From Terriglobia bacterium (GTDB taxonomy: Bacteria > Acidobacteriota > Terriglobia > Acidiferrales > UBA7541), in the NCBI GenBank assembly GCA_020073485.1, contig JAIQFB010000002.1, positions 1 to 64,000 on the forward strand: DNA of 64,000 nucleotides, read 5' to 3'. The position numbers were made by a program, and so were the translations under genes. Positions 1 through 7,802 of the stretch are shown piece by piece (position 1 is the first letter of the stretch; each line of letters begins with the position of its first letter). Below the pieces are notes generated by a model that had not been told where the DNA came from, did not search any database, and saw only the letters and a program-made list of their open reading frames with translations.

Positions 1-323
1 ATCAATTTCGCGATCTCATGCGAGTGCTGGAACTCCGCGCAGTCCACCTTGATCACCGCGCGCGGGTCTCCGAACAGGATCTCCGCGGCCGCTTCCACGA
101 TGCGCGTTTTGCCCGACCCGGTCGGCCCGAGGAACAACAGGTTCCCCACCGGACGCCCCGTCGAGCTCATGCCCGCGCAATAAACCTGATACAGGTCCAC
201 CAGCGCGCGGACTCCCTCTTCTTGTCCGACGACCTTGCTTTTCAGCGCGGCCTGGAATTCCTGCGACTCCACGCTTCTCAGCGTCGGGTCCAGTTGTTGT
301 TGCGATGCTCGGTGGCTGCTCAT
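1..323 (-). CDS. ClpA/ClpB-like AAA+ ATPase, 3' part outside window
   Basis: Only the first 107 codons lie in the window; the gene continues past the left edge. The protein has a short polar leader, then a segment beginning VVGQEEGVRALVDLYQVY and a Walker A motif GPTGSGKT at about residues 66-73, followed by KVDCAEFQHSHEIAKL. This is the pattern of the second (C-terminal) AAA domain of Clp/Hsp100 ATPases, which unfold proteins in the cytoplasm. No Clp N-domain or first AAA module precedes it, so it may be a single-AAA member of the family. The ATG has a strong ribosome site (AGGAG), which overlaps the stop region of the upstream gene 10 bp away, so the two are probably one operon. Family confident, exact role unknown. 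Confidence 0.82.
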   Translation of the reverse strand, partial: MSSHRASQQQLDPTLRSVESQEFQAALKSKVVGQEEGVRALVDLYQVYCAGMSSTGRPVGNLLFLGPTGSGKTRIVEAAAEILFGDPRAVIKVDCAEFQHSHEIAKL

Positions 324-333
324 GGTCTTTCTC

Positions 334-768
334 CTACCGGTACTTCCGGTCTGCCAATACGCCCCGGTGCGGGGCGCGGTCAAATTGATCCAGCTTGACA
401 CCAACCGTGGAGTGCAAAAGACGTAGCTGGGTGACGATCTCTTGCCCTGCTTCCGGCGCATTCGATACATCGAGCAATGGCGGAAACAGGTCGGCAAGAT
501 CGAGATTCAAATTGCGCAGCGTGGAAACCAGTTTTTGAACCTGGTTGGATTTCGGGTCGTAGAGTTCGACGCGGTTGTTGACCTGCTCGCGCAGTTCGCG
601 CCAGTTCACATCCACGAAGGGATACGAGCGGGTAACCTGGCGCACAACGTCATCCGTGATCCGGGGGCGTTCCCCGAGCTTGGCCAGATGCAGTTGCCGA
701 ACCCGGCCGCCTTTGCGGACGTTATGAACCAGGTAGAACGTGTTCCCTTTTCGCCGTAGAAAAGCCAT
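334..768 (-). CDS. hypothetical protein, operon with AAA+ ATPase
   Basis: A 144-residue protein I do not recognise. It starts with a basic segment (MAFLRRKGNTFYLVHNVRKG) that superficially resembles the opening of some IS1634-type transposases. No catalytic region follows, so I do not call it a transposase. The middle contains VNNRVELYDPKSNQVQKL and a leucine-rich stretch, and the end is basic. The ATG is preceded by CTGGAG. The stop codon lies next to the ribosome site of the AAA+ ATPase gene downstream, suggesting co-transcription and a linked role. A promoter with an inverted repeat lies directly upstream. Confidence 0.7.
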   Translation of the reverse strand: MAFLRRKGNTFYLVHNVRKGGRVRQLHLAKLGERPRITDDVVRQVTRSYPFVDVNWRELREQVNNRVELYDPKSNQVQKLVSTLRNLNLDLADLFPPLLDVSNAPEAGQEIVTQLRLLHSTVGVKLDQFDRAPHRGVLADRKYR

Positions 769-795
769 GATTTACTCCAGGCTCCGACATCGCAT

Positions 796-829
796 CTGTA
801 GTGTACGTACCTTCCACTACAGGTGTCAA
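796..829 (-). promoter_or_regulatory. sigma-70-type promoter with overlapping inverted repeat
   Basis: On the minus strand a -35 box TTGACA (824-829, perfect) and a -10 box TACACT (800-805) are separated by 18 bp, just upstream of the 144-residue gene. An 8-bp perfect inverted repeat, CTGTAGTG (796-803) and CACTACAG (815-822), has arms covering the -10 box and the spacer. This is the geometry expected for a repressor operator. The half-site TGTAGTG is reminiscent of BlaI/CopY-type operators, but no regulator gene is adjacent, so the regulator is unknown. Confidence 0.55.
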
Positions 830-1005
830 TTTAGATGTCGGCGCCGCGCACATTTTGCCTCGTAAAAGTAACTCCCCTTCCCGCGCCGCTCCGAGCGCCC
901 CGGGTTCCATTTTGGATTTCGCCAGGCAGCGTCCGGATCTTTCACCTCGTACTTCTTGCCGCCTTTCCATCCTCCTAAGTAATTAGATGCTGATTTTTGC
1001 TGCAT
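826..1005 (-). CDS. small hypothetical protein (59 aa)
   Basis: An open frame of 59 codons from ATG to TGA. The product begins MQQKSASNYLGGWKGGKKY, contains two tryptophan/asparagine/proline motifs (AAWRNP and KWNPG) and ends in a basic tail (KCARRRHLN). It has no signal peptide and no membrane segment. The ribosome site is weak (GAG 5 bp before ATG). The gene ends inside the -35 region of the promoter of the next minus-strand gene, so it is probably a separate transcription unit. The composition (Trp, aromatic and glycine residues in a coherent pattern) favours a real protein, but no homology can be named. Confidence 0.45.
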   Translation of the reverse strand: MQQKSASNYLGGWKGGKKYEVKDPDAAWRNPKWNPGRSERRGKGSYFYEAKCARRRHLN

Positions 1006-1115
1006 GATCTCGATTGTGTTCGAATGAGCCGCCTCGCGCTATAGTTCGAATGGGGGAAAGGGATAGTTCCCGCGAACTAGTACATATAAAACGCGATATT
1101 TGCAGGACGAATTTG

Positions 1116-1433
1116 ATGCATAGGAAGAATGCATACGCGTTAGTGAAGAAAATTCCGCGCGGGCGAGTGATGACCTACGGGCAACTCGCCGCCGCGGTGA
1201 AGTTGCCCGGCGGAGCGCGCGCCGCAGGCCGCGCCATGGCTGCCTGCCCCAGCGGCCAGGGTATTCCCTGGCACCGTGTGGTCGGGGCGGGGGGCCGATT
1301 GCTCTTGCGTGAGCCTAACGTCTGGATGCAGCGAAAGCTGCTGGAGAGCGAGGGCGTCGCGGTCGCCGAACGCCGTATTCAGGATTTCAAGAGTTGCCAG
1401 TGGAATCCCGCCAGGAAGAAACACCGGGCCTGA
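1116..1433 (+). CDS. alkyltransferase-like (ATL) DNA-binding protein
   Basis: A 105-residue protein made only of the DNA-binding domain of the O6-alkylguanine-DNA alkyltransferase (MGMT) family: GRVMTYGQLA at 17-26 and PWHRVVGAGG at 51-60. True MGMTs have the acceptor cysteine in PCHRV. Here a tryptophan (W52) occupies that place, the hallmark of ATL proteins, which bind O6-alkylguanine lesions and hand them to nucleotide excision repair rather than reversing them. An upstream in-frame ATG at 1014 would add 34 residues unlike the family. The ATG at 1116 has AGGA in front and fits the domain start. It stands alone, on the same strand as the ABC exporter downstream. Confidence 0.85.
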   Translation: MHRKNAYALVKKIPRGRVMTYGQLAAAVKLPGGARAAGRAMAACPSGQGIPWHRVVGAGGRLLLREPNVWMQRKLLESEGVAVAERRIQDFKSCQWNPARKKHRA

Positions 1434-1525
1434 CCAGGAATAAACGAAAGGGGCTCAGGAAGATAAGCGAGGCGCATAGACGGCGTTCGCGCCTAAACGA
1501 CGTATTGTGTTATATGTAAGGGCTC

Positions 1526-2449
1526 ATGTTAACAGCCGCGACCATCGAAGTGGAGAGCCTGACCAAACGCTACGGCAGCGTTGAGGCCCTGCGCGGCGTC
1601 AGCTTTTCCGTCAGCGAAGGCGAAGTCTTCGGCCTGCTCGGCCCCAATGGCGCCGGAAAGACCAGCACCGTCGAGATCCTCGAGGGCTTGCGCACGCCCG
1701 ATAGCGGCAGGGTAAGCGTTTGCGGGCTGGACCCGCAGACCAGCGGCATCGAGTACAAGTACGTGATCGGCGCGGCTTTGCAGTCCACTGCCCTGCCCGA
1801 CAAGATGCGCGTCCACGAAGCGCTGGACCTGTTCGGGAGTTTCTATCCCCGCCGCCGTGGTACCAGCGAACTGATCAAGCGCTTTGGCCTCGAGGAAAAA
1901 CGCAACGCGCTCTATTCCCATCTCTCTGGTGGGCAGAAGCAGCGGCTGGCTTTGGCCATGGCGCTGGTCAACGATCCGCGCGTTGTTTTCCTGGATGAGC
2001 CGACCGCGGGGCTCGATCCCCAGGTGCGGCGGGAGATCTACGACATAGTCGAAGAGTTGAAGAAAGAAAAGAAGACCATCCTGCTGACCACGCACTACAT
2101 TGAAGAGGCCGAAAGACTCTGCGACCGCGTCGCCATCGTGGACCACGGCAAGGTTATCGCCCTGGGCACGCCGCGCGAACTCAAGCAGCGCTCCGGCGCA
2201 GTCACGCGAATCACCGTGCGCATGGCCAAGCCGGAAACCAACGGCGCGCTGAATACCCTCGAAGGCGTGACCGAGTGCCGCACCGAAGCCGACGATTACC
2301 TGCTCTATTCCACGCGCGTGCCGCGCACGATCGTCGCACTGGTCAAACATCTTGAAGAGCAGAATAACGAGCTGGTCAGCCTGGAAATTTCCGCTCCGTC
2401 GCTCGAAGACATTTTCCTCGAGCTGACTGGAAGAAGGTTGCGCGATTGA
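1526..2449 (+). CDS. ABC-2 type exporter, ATP-binding protein
   Basis: A 307-residue ATPase of the DrrA/CcmA-like class of ABC transporters. Walker A GPNGAGKT at about 39-46, signature LSGGQKQRLALA, Walker B VVFLDEPTAGLD and the H-loop (TTHYIEEAE) are all present. A C-terminal extension of about 80 residues (ITVRMAKPE to LEDIFLELTGR) is typical of drug or polysaccharide exporters in this class. The stop codon overlaps the TTG start of the permease by 4 bp, so the pair is translationally coupled. The substrate cannot be told from sequence. Confidence 0.93.
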   Translation: MLTAATIEVESLTKRYGSVEALRGVSFSVSEGEVFGLLGPNGAGKTSTVEILEGLRTPDSGRVSVCGLDPQTSGIEYKYVIGAALQSTALPDKMRVHEALDLFGSFYPRRRGTSELIKRFGLEEKRNALYSHLSGGQKQRLALAMALVNDPRVVFLDEPTAGLDPQVRREIYDIVEELKKEKKTILLTTHYIEEAERLCDRVAIVDHGKVIALGTPRELKQRSGAVTRITVRMAKPETNGALNTLEGVTECRTEADDYLLYSTRVPRTIVALVKHLEEQNNELVSLEISAPSLEDIFLELTGRRLRD

Positions 2450-3336
2450 AGAATACCTGGGCACTTACGATGAGCCGCATGCGCCTGGCGATGCGCAACC
2501 GCGCCTTTTTGTTTTTCAGCTTGATCATGCCGCTGGCGTTCCTGTTTATTTATGCGGGCATTTTTGGACGCGGAAGGGCCCAGTCCGTGCCGTATTTGCT
2601 GGCCGAAGTTCTGGCGCTAACCGTTATGGGGAGCTTCTGGGGCCTGAGCGTGCAACTGGTGACGTTCCGGGAGCAAGGCATCCTGCGCAGGTTCCGCGTC
2701 GCTCCGGTCTCGGCGAGCGCCATGCTGGCCTCCAGCCTGCTATCGAATTATTTCCTCACCTTGCCGACGATTGTCGTGGAGTTTTTTCTGTCCCGTTCGG
2801 TATTTCACATGATGGGGCTTGGCAATCTGCTCTCGATTCTCGTATTAGTGACGTTGGGGACCATCTGCTTCGCGTCTCTCGGCCTGATCGTGGCCAGCAT
2901 AACCAACACCATGCAGGAAACCCAGATCATCAACCAGATCATCTGGTTCGTGTTCCTTTTCATCTCCGGGGCGACGATTCCCTTCCCGATGTTGCCGAAC
3001 GCGGTGCAGGCGGTCGCGGTATTCCTTCCCGCCACGTACCTGGTCAGCGGCCTTCAGCGCGCCATGATCGACCACACCAGTATCGGCGGCCTCGGGATGT
3101 ACGTGGCCTCCTTGCTCGGCTGCGCGCTCATCGCGTTTCTCATTTCCGCGCAACTCTTCCGCTGGGATCCCGAAGCGAAGGCGCCCCGCCGGGCGAAGCT
3201 GTGGGCTGCGGCAGCGATCATTCCCTTCTTATTGCTCGGCGCCCTGGAAACGCTCAGCGGGGACCTGCGCAGCCACGCGATGCAGAATTTGCAATCCATC
3301 CGGGAACCCTACTCGATGGAACGCATCGACCACTGA
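2446..3336 (+). CDS. ABC-2 type exporter, permease
   Basis: A 296-residue integral membrane protein. It has a short cytoplasmic N-terminus, then about six hydrophobic segments in the ABC-2 pattern, including the family-typical ISGATIPFPMLP region before the last helices. It starts with TTG inside the stop of the ATPase gene (overlap TTGA). The last 60 residues add another hydrophobic helix and a soluble tail (ETLSGDLRSHAMQ) beyond the usual ABC-2 core. It forms the membrane half of the exporter with the preceding ATPase; drug or lipid export is possible but not shown. Confidence 0.9.
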   Translation: MKNTWALTMSRMRLAMRNRAFLFFSLIMPLAFLFIYAGIFGRGRAQSVPYLLAEVLALTVMGSFWGLSVQLVTFREQGILRRFRVAPVSASAMLASSLLSNYFLTLPTIVVEFFLSRSVFHMMGLGNLLSILVLVTLGTICFASLGLIVASITNTMQETQIINQIIWFVFLFISGATIPFPMLPNAVQAVAVFLPATYLVSGLQRAMIDHTSIGGLGMYVASLLGCALIAFLISAQLFRWDPEAKAPRRAKLWAAAAIIPFLLLGALETLSGDLRSHAMQNLQSIREPYSMERIDH

Positions 3337-3431
3337 TCGAGTGCTCCGATCCCGGACTCCTCCACCAACCATATTGGCCTTGCAGGCATGGAAGAAGCGC
3401 AAATCCCCGGCACGGGCGAGCCCAATCGCTG

Positions 3432-3440
3432 TGCTATAAT
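3432..3440 (+). promoter_or_regulatory. extended -10 promoter of ilvE
   Basis: TGCTATAAT combines a TG dinucleotide with a perfect TATAAT box 60 bp upstream of the ilvE start. No good -35 box lies 17 bp further up, consistent with an extended -10 promoter. Very similar strings precede other genes in this window. Confidence 0.5.
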
Positions 3441-3499
3441 TTCCCTGCCGGTTCCGAAATCCTTGCAAAACACTGGGAATTGCGGCGTGGAGAACTCCG

Positions 3500-4447
3500 A
3501 TGGCTATGAAGCCGACCGAAAAAATCTGGCATAACGGGAAATTCATTCGCTGGGAAGACGCGAGGATTCACGTCCTTTCCCACGTGGTCAGCTACGGCTC
3601 GGCCGTCTTCGAGGGCATCCGCTGTTACGAAACCAAAAACGGCCCGGCGATTTTCCGCGTGCGCGAGCACATGCAGCGCCTGATTAACTCGGGCAAGATT
3701 TACCGCATCGAGTGGCCCTACACGGCGGAAGAACTTTCCAGCGCCGCCGGCGAGCTGGTGCGCGCCAATAAAATGTCATCGTGTTACATACGCCCGATTG
3801 CCCTGCGCGGCTATGGCGACATCGGCGTCGGCGGGCTGGCCGTGCCCACTGAAGTGTACATGGCCTGCTGGGAGTGGGGACGCTACCTGGGCCCCGAGGC
3901 CATCGAAAACGGCGTGGATGTTTGCGTCAGCTCCTGGAACCGCATGGCGCCCAACACTCTTCCGAGCATGGCCAAGGCCGCTGCGAATTACATGAATTCC
4001 CAGCTGATCCATATGGAAGCGCACGCGAACGGATATTCCGAGGGCATCGCGCTCGATACCAACGGATTCGTCAGCGAAGGCTCCGGCGAAAATATTTTTG
4101 TCGCCATGGATGGTGTGCTGATCACGCCGCCGCTGGGAGCTAGCGTCCTGCCGGGCATCACCCGCAGCTCGGTGATGACGCTGTGCGAGGATCTGAAAAT
4201 CCCGGTGCGCGAGCAATTGGTCCCCCGGGAAATGCTCTACCTCGCCGATGAGGTTTTCTTCACCGGCACCGCGGCCGAAATCAGCCCGCTGCGTTCAGTC
4301 GACCGGATCAAAGTCGGCAAAGGAACGCGCGGCCCGATCACCAAGGCGCTGCAGGAAGAATTTTTCTCCATCCTGAGCGGCGCGCGCCCCGACCGGCACA
4401 ATTGGCTCACGCCAGTCAATGTGCCTCTGGGCGCGGCGACCCGCTAA
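3500..4447 (+). CDS. ilvE: branched-chain amino acid aminotransferase
   Basis: A 315-residue fold type IV PLP aminotransferase that interconverts valine, leucine and isoleucine with their 2-oxo acids. Family features: WHNGKFIRWEDA at the N-terminus, SYGSAVFEGIRCY, the SMAKAAANYMNS region, which carries the PLP-binding lysine, and GFVSEGSGENIF, which contacts the cofactor. The length is normal for bacterial IlvE. The start ATG follows GGAG. An ATG two codons later is also possible. It is monocistronic, with an extended -10 promoter upstream and a hairpin downstream. Confidence 0.93.
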   Translation: MAMKPTEKIWHNGKFIRWEDARIHVLSHVVSYGSAVFEGIRCYETKNGPAIFRVREHMQRLINSGKIYRIEWPYTAEELSSAAGELVRANKMSSCYIRPIALRGYGDIGVGGLAVPTEVYMACWEWGRYLGPEAIENGVDVCVSSWNRMAPNTLPSMAKAAANYMNSQLIHMEAHANGYSEGIALDTNGFVSEGSGENIFVAMDGVLITPPLGASVLPGITRSSVMTLCEDLKIPVREQLVPREMLYLADEVFFTGTAAEISPLRSVDRIKVGKGTRGPITKALQEEFFSILSGARPDRHNWLTPVNVPLGAATR

Positions 4448-4458
4448 GAAAACTGGCA

Positions 4459-4481
4459 GGGGCACGGCACCGCCGTGTCCC
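4459..4481 (+). terminator. hairpin downstream of ilvE
   Basis: A 10-bp GC-rich stem (one G-T pair) closes a 3-nt loop 12 bp after the ilvE stop codon. No T-run follows, so intrinsic termination is doubtful; it may instead protect the 3' end. The rest of the gap to the aquaporin gene shows only a TGATATAGA extended -10-like string at 4642-4650. Confidence 0.35.
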
Positions 4482-4691
4482 TGAAACCGAACCGCAAACC
4501 GGAAAAATCATAAGCAGTCAGGCCCTCGAGGGGCCGTGCGGAACCGTGGTCTGTGAAAATTGCGAGGCCATCCCTGAAACGTGAATCACACGACACCCGC
4601 GAAGATTTTTGAGACAAGTTCCCGCCGGGCACTCGCAATCCTGATATAGAATATCGTACTTAATTAACTCGATTCTGGCAGAGGCCTCCCG

Positions 4692-5387
4692 ATGTACAAC
4701 AAGCCGCAAAAACTTGTGGCCGAATTTGTAGGAACGTTTGCACTGGTATTTTTTGGCGTGGGCGCGATCATCGCCGATCAGTTTCTCCGCTCGAACGCGA
4801 ATGGGCCATCCGCCTACGGCTGGCTGGGCATCGCCCTGGCGCAGGGCCTGGCCATCGGCGTCATGGTGTCCGCGCTCGGGCATATTTCCGGCGGCCATTT
4901 CAATCCCGCCGTGACCATCGGCTTCTGGGTCACACGAAAATTTTCCACCTTCGATACGCTGGCTTACTGGATCGCGCAGGTGGCGGGGGCGGTCGTCGCC
5001 GCGTACCTGCTGCGAAGGCTTCCGTTTGACGCCTGGAGTTCGGTGCAATTGGGCGCTCCGGATCTGGCCAGCGGCGTGACACGCACCACGGGCATGATCT
5101 TCGAGGCGGTGATGACGTTCTTCCTGGTTTTTGTGGTCTTCGCGACAGCCGTCGATGAACGCGGCGCGTTCAATAAAATCGCCGGCTTTGCGATCGGGCT
5201 GACGGTCACCCTGGGCGTTCTGCTCGGAGGGCCATTTACCGGCGCGGCGCTGAATCCGGCGCGCGCCTTTGGTCCGGCACTAGCCGCTAACCATTGGCCA
5301 AACCACGGCGTCTACTGGATTGGCCCGCTGGCAGGTGGCGTCGCTGCAGGCTGGCTCTACGACATGCTGTTTCTTCCTAAGAACTAG
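4692..5387 (+). CDS. aqpZ: aquaporin (MIP family water channel)
   Basis: A 231-residue channel with six hydrophobic segments and two half-helices carrying the NPA motifs: GGHFNPAVTIG (about residues 60-70) and GAALNPARAFGP (about 183-194). The second motif is NPAR, as in water-selective aquaporins; aquaglyceroporins usually have a conserved aspartate after it. It should act in the inner membrane for water or small neutral solutes. The ATG follows GAGG. It stands alone between ilvE and a terminator. The symbol is given by family; glycerol transport cannot be excluded. Confidence 0.88.
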   Translation: MYNKPQKLVAEFVGTFALVFFGVGAIIADQFLRSNANGPSAYGWLGIALAQGLAIGVMVSALGHISGGHFNPAVTIGFWVTRKFSTFDTLAYWIAQVAGAVVAAYLLRRLPFDAWSSVQLGAPDLASGVTRTTGMIFEAVMTFFLVFVVFATAVDERGAFNKIAGFAIGLTVTLGVLLGGPFTGAALNPARAFGPALAANHWPNHGVYWIGPLAGGVAAGWLYDMLFLPKN

Positions 5388-5466
5388 CCCGGATTTCTTG
5401 GCAGGATGAGAAAATCCCCGCCTCTGAAAAGGCGGCCTACAACAACCTATCGCGGCGGTGCTTTAG

Positions 5467-5492
5467 CCCGGGTCCTCGGACCCGGGGTTTTT
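5467..5492 (+). terminator. rho-independent terminator after aquaporin gene
   Basis: A 9-bp GC-rich palindromic stem (CCCGGGTCC / GGACCCGGG) is followed by G and five T residues, 80 bp after the aquaporin stop. The nominal loop is 2 nt, so the end pairs must open in practice. Confidence 0.6.
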
Positions 5493-5540
5493 CGCTGTGC
5501 GTAGAAACATTATCCCCTTGCGCGGCGCCCGCCCATATTC

Positions 5541-5549
5541 TGCTATCAT
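5541..5549 (+). promoter_or_regulatory. extended -10 promoter of LON-domain gene
   Basis: TGCTATCAT sits 15 bp before the ATG at 5564, so the predicted transcript has a leader of only about 8 nt. No SD-like sequence precedes the start codon, consistent with near-leaderless translation. Confidence 0.45.
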
Positions 5550-5563
5550 GTCGGCCAAAATTC

Positions 5564-6187
5564 ATGAGCCTAGAACGCATACCCCTATTCCCGCTGGACA
5601 TGGTTCTGTTTCCGGGGCAGGCGGTGCCTCTGCACATCTTTGAGCGCCGTTACCGCCTCATGACGCGCTATTGCATGGACACGCAATCCCCTTTCGGTCT
5701 CCTCTTTTTCCATGAAGGACATCTCGCGAGGACCGGCTGCTCCGCGAGGATTGTGAAAGTCCTGAAGCAATATGAGGACGGCCGTTCCGACATTCTGACC
5801 GCCGGTCAGCGCGCCTTTCGCTTGATTCGCACGCATGACGAACAGCCCTATTTCGAGGCCGACGTCGAATACCTGGAAGAAGATTTCACCGGAATCGATT
5901 CCCGTGTTTCCGAGCAACTCGAACAACTCTTCCAGCAGTTCCACCGCATCCTTTACGAAAAGGAGGACGCGCCGCCTTTTGAAACCGAGGGAAGCATTTC
6001 CCTCGCCTACCACGTCGCCTCCGAATTGCCGGTGGACGTAGCGCTGCGTCAGGAGCTACTGGAATTGCGTTCGGAAGCCGAGCGCCAGCAGCGATTGGTC
6101 GAGCGGCTCACCGAGTGGTACCCGCAGTTGCAGGCCCGCGAACGGGTCCGCAGCAAAGCGGCAGGAAATGGCCACCATAAGTTGTAG
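5564..6187 (+). CDS. LON substrate-binding domain protein
   Basis: A 207-residue protein consisting of the N-terminal LON domain only. It opens with IPLFPLDMVLFPGQAVPLHIFERRYRLM in two continuous blocks, as in stand-alone LON proteins, and has a C-terminal helical part rich in Glu and Arg (LLELRSEAERQQRLVERL). It lacks the AAA and Ser/Lys protease domains of Lon. Such proteins are thought to recognise substrates or act as chaperone-like factors; the function here is unknown. The start lies within about 15 bp of the promoter, and a hairpin follows the gene. Confidence 0.88.
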   Translation: MSLERIPLFPLDMVLFPGQAVPLHIFERRYRLMTRYCMDTQSPFGLLFFHEGHLARTGCSARIVKVLKQYEDGRSDILTAGQRAFRLIRTHDEQPYFEADVEYLEEDFTGIDSRVSEQLEQLFQQFHRILYEKEDAPPFETEGSISLAYHVASELPVDVALRQELLELRSEAERQQRLVERLTEWYPQLQARERVRSKAAGNGHHKL

Positions 6188-6188
6188 G

Positions 6189-6207
6189 CGGCGCCTCTCC
6201 GGCGCCG
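6189..6207 (+). terminator. hairpin after LON-domain gene
   Basis: A perfect 7-bp stem CGGCGCC / GGCGCCG with a 5-nt loop (TCTCC) lies just after the stop codon. It is followed by TTGTAAG rather than a T-run, so it is a weak terminator at best. Confidence 0.4.
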
Positions 6208-6300
6208 TTGTAAGCGCGGCCCGCTGCAGCCTTGGATGAACTCTGCAGCAATTCTCCATGTAGCATATAATGGTCTCTCGAAACGATTCAGGGGACCCCG

Positions 6301-7782
6301 ATGACTACCAAACCCTCCACGCTAGGCGAATTGAAAAAACTTCCGGGATATGCGCCCGGCGCGGTTCGCCGAACAGTCAAGGACGAGCTTCGCGCGAACC
6401 TGCTGCGCATGCTCGAGGACGGCGAACCTCTGTTTCCCGGAGTTCACGGGTACGAAGAAACTGTTCTGCCGCAGATCGCGAACGCCATTCTGGCGCGGCA
6501 CAATTTCATCCTGCTGGGCCTGCGCGGGCAGGCCAAGAGCCGCATCCTGCGCGGGCTGATCCATTTTCTGGACAAGGAGATTCCCTACATCGCCGGCTGC
6601 GAAATTCATGACGATCCGCAAGCGCCGCTGTGCCGCGCCTGCCGCGACCTGCTGGCCGAAAAGGGCGACGCCACGCCCATTGCCTGGCTGCCGCGCGACT
6701 TGCGCTTCATCGAAAAGCTGGCCACACCGGACGTCACCATCGCCGATATCCTGGGCGACGTGGACCCCATCAAGGCGGCGCGCTCGGGCCGGGCCCTGGG
6801 CGATGAACTCACCATCCACTACGGCCTGCTGCCGCGCGCCAATCGCGGCATTTTCGCGGTTAACGAACTTCCCGACCTGGCCGGGAAAATTCAGGTGGGC
6901 CTGTTCAACATCATGCAGGAAGGCGACATTCAGATTAAGGGCTACCCGGTGCGCATGCCGCTCGACGTGGCGCTGGTCTTTACCGCGAACCCCGAGGATT
7001 ATACGGCGCGCGGAAAAATCATCACGCCGCTCAAGGATCGCATCGGCTCGGAAATTCGCACGCACTATCCCGCGACGGTCGAGGAGGGCGTAGCCATCAC
7101 CAAACAGGAGGCATGGGTGGCGCGCGACGGCGGAAAATCCGCCGTCGATGTTCCCGCGTATATCCGCGAAGTGATCGAGCTGATTGCCTTTTTGGCGCGC
7201 GAGGACAAGCGCATCGACAAGCGATCCGGGGTGAGCCAGCGCCTGCCGATCGCGTGCCTGGAGAGCGTGGTCAGCAATGCGGAGCAGCGCGCCGTGCGCA
7301 ATCATGAAGCGCGCTCTTCGGCGCGCATCGCCGATATCTACTCCGCGCTTCCGGCCATCACCGGAAAGATGGAGCTCGAATATGAAGGCGAATTGCGAGG
7401 GGCGGAAAATATCGCCAACGAGTTGATTCGCGGCGCCGTCGGAAAAGTGTTCACCCAGCACATGGAGGGCGCGAATCTCCAGCCGGTCGTGCAATGGTTC
7501 GAGCTGGGCGGCGAGTTGAAGGTTTTGGAAAACGCTCCCGCCGCCGATGCGCTCGTGCAGCTGAAGAAGATTCAAGGCCTGATGGAACACATCGACCGCA
7601 TGGGCGCCGACAGCCGCTGCGGCCCTGCGGGCATGGCCGCAGCGGCGGAATTCATTCTCGAGGGACTCTGGGCGCACAAGCGCATCAGCCGCAGCCAGGA
7701 ACGCGGCTTTCACGCCGAGCGCCCCAGGACGCCCGAGCCGCGCGAGCAACAACCGCGCCCGCCCCGGCGCCAGTTTAATTAA
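6301..7782 (+). CDS. chelatase I-like (MoxR/ChlI class) AAA ATPase
   Basis: A 493-residue AAA ATPase related to magnesium-chelatase subunit I and bacterial ATPases that pair with VWA proteins. It keeps the arrangement Walker A - long insert - Walker B - sensor (VFTANPEDYTARGKIITPLKDRI). The insert holds a Cys/His-rich stretch (CEIHDDPQAPLCRACRDL) that could bind a metal. Two motifs deviate: Walker A reads GLRGQAKS (A where G is usual before K), and Walker B reads GIFAVNELPDL (Asn-Glu instead of Asp-Glu). The ATG follows AGGGGA, and TATAAT lies at 6266-6271. The VWA partner begins 20 bp downstream. Probably remodels or inserts a cofactor in a target protein; target unknown. Confidence 0.88.
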   Translation: MTTKPSTLGELKKLPGYAPGAVRRTVKDELRANLLRMLEDGEPLFPGVHGYEETVLPQIANAILARHNFILLGLRGQAKSRILRGLIHFLDKEIPYIAGCEIHDDPQAPLCRACRDLLAEKGDATPIAWLPRDLRFIEKLATPDVTIADILGDVDPIKAARSGRALGDELTIHYGLLPRANRGIFAVNELPDLAGKIQVGLFNIMQEGDIQIKGYPVRMPLDVALVFTANPEDYTARGKIITPLKDRIGSEIRTHYPATVEEGVAITKQEAWVARDGGKSAVDVPAYIREVIELIAFLAREDKRIDKRSGVSQRLPIACLESVVSNAEQRAVRNHEARSSARIADIYSALPAITGKMELEYEGELRGAENIANELIRGAVGKVFTQHMEGANLQPVVQWFELGGELKVLENAPAADALVQLKKIQGLMEHIDRMGADSRCGPAGMAAAAEFILEGLWAHKRISRSQERGFHAERPRTPEPREQQPRPPRRQFN

Positions 7783-7802
7783 GTTTTGGTGGGTTCACGG
7801 AC

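Noticed and set aside
334-768. Transposase fragment
   Set aside because: Only the first 35 residues resemble transposase openings; no DDE motifs, no terminal inverted repeats and no target duplication are visible.
6322-7752. 476-codon open frame antisense to the AAA ATPase
   Set aside because: Shadow of a real gene in high-GC DNA; no ribosome site and no recognisable protein.
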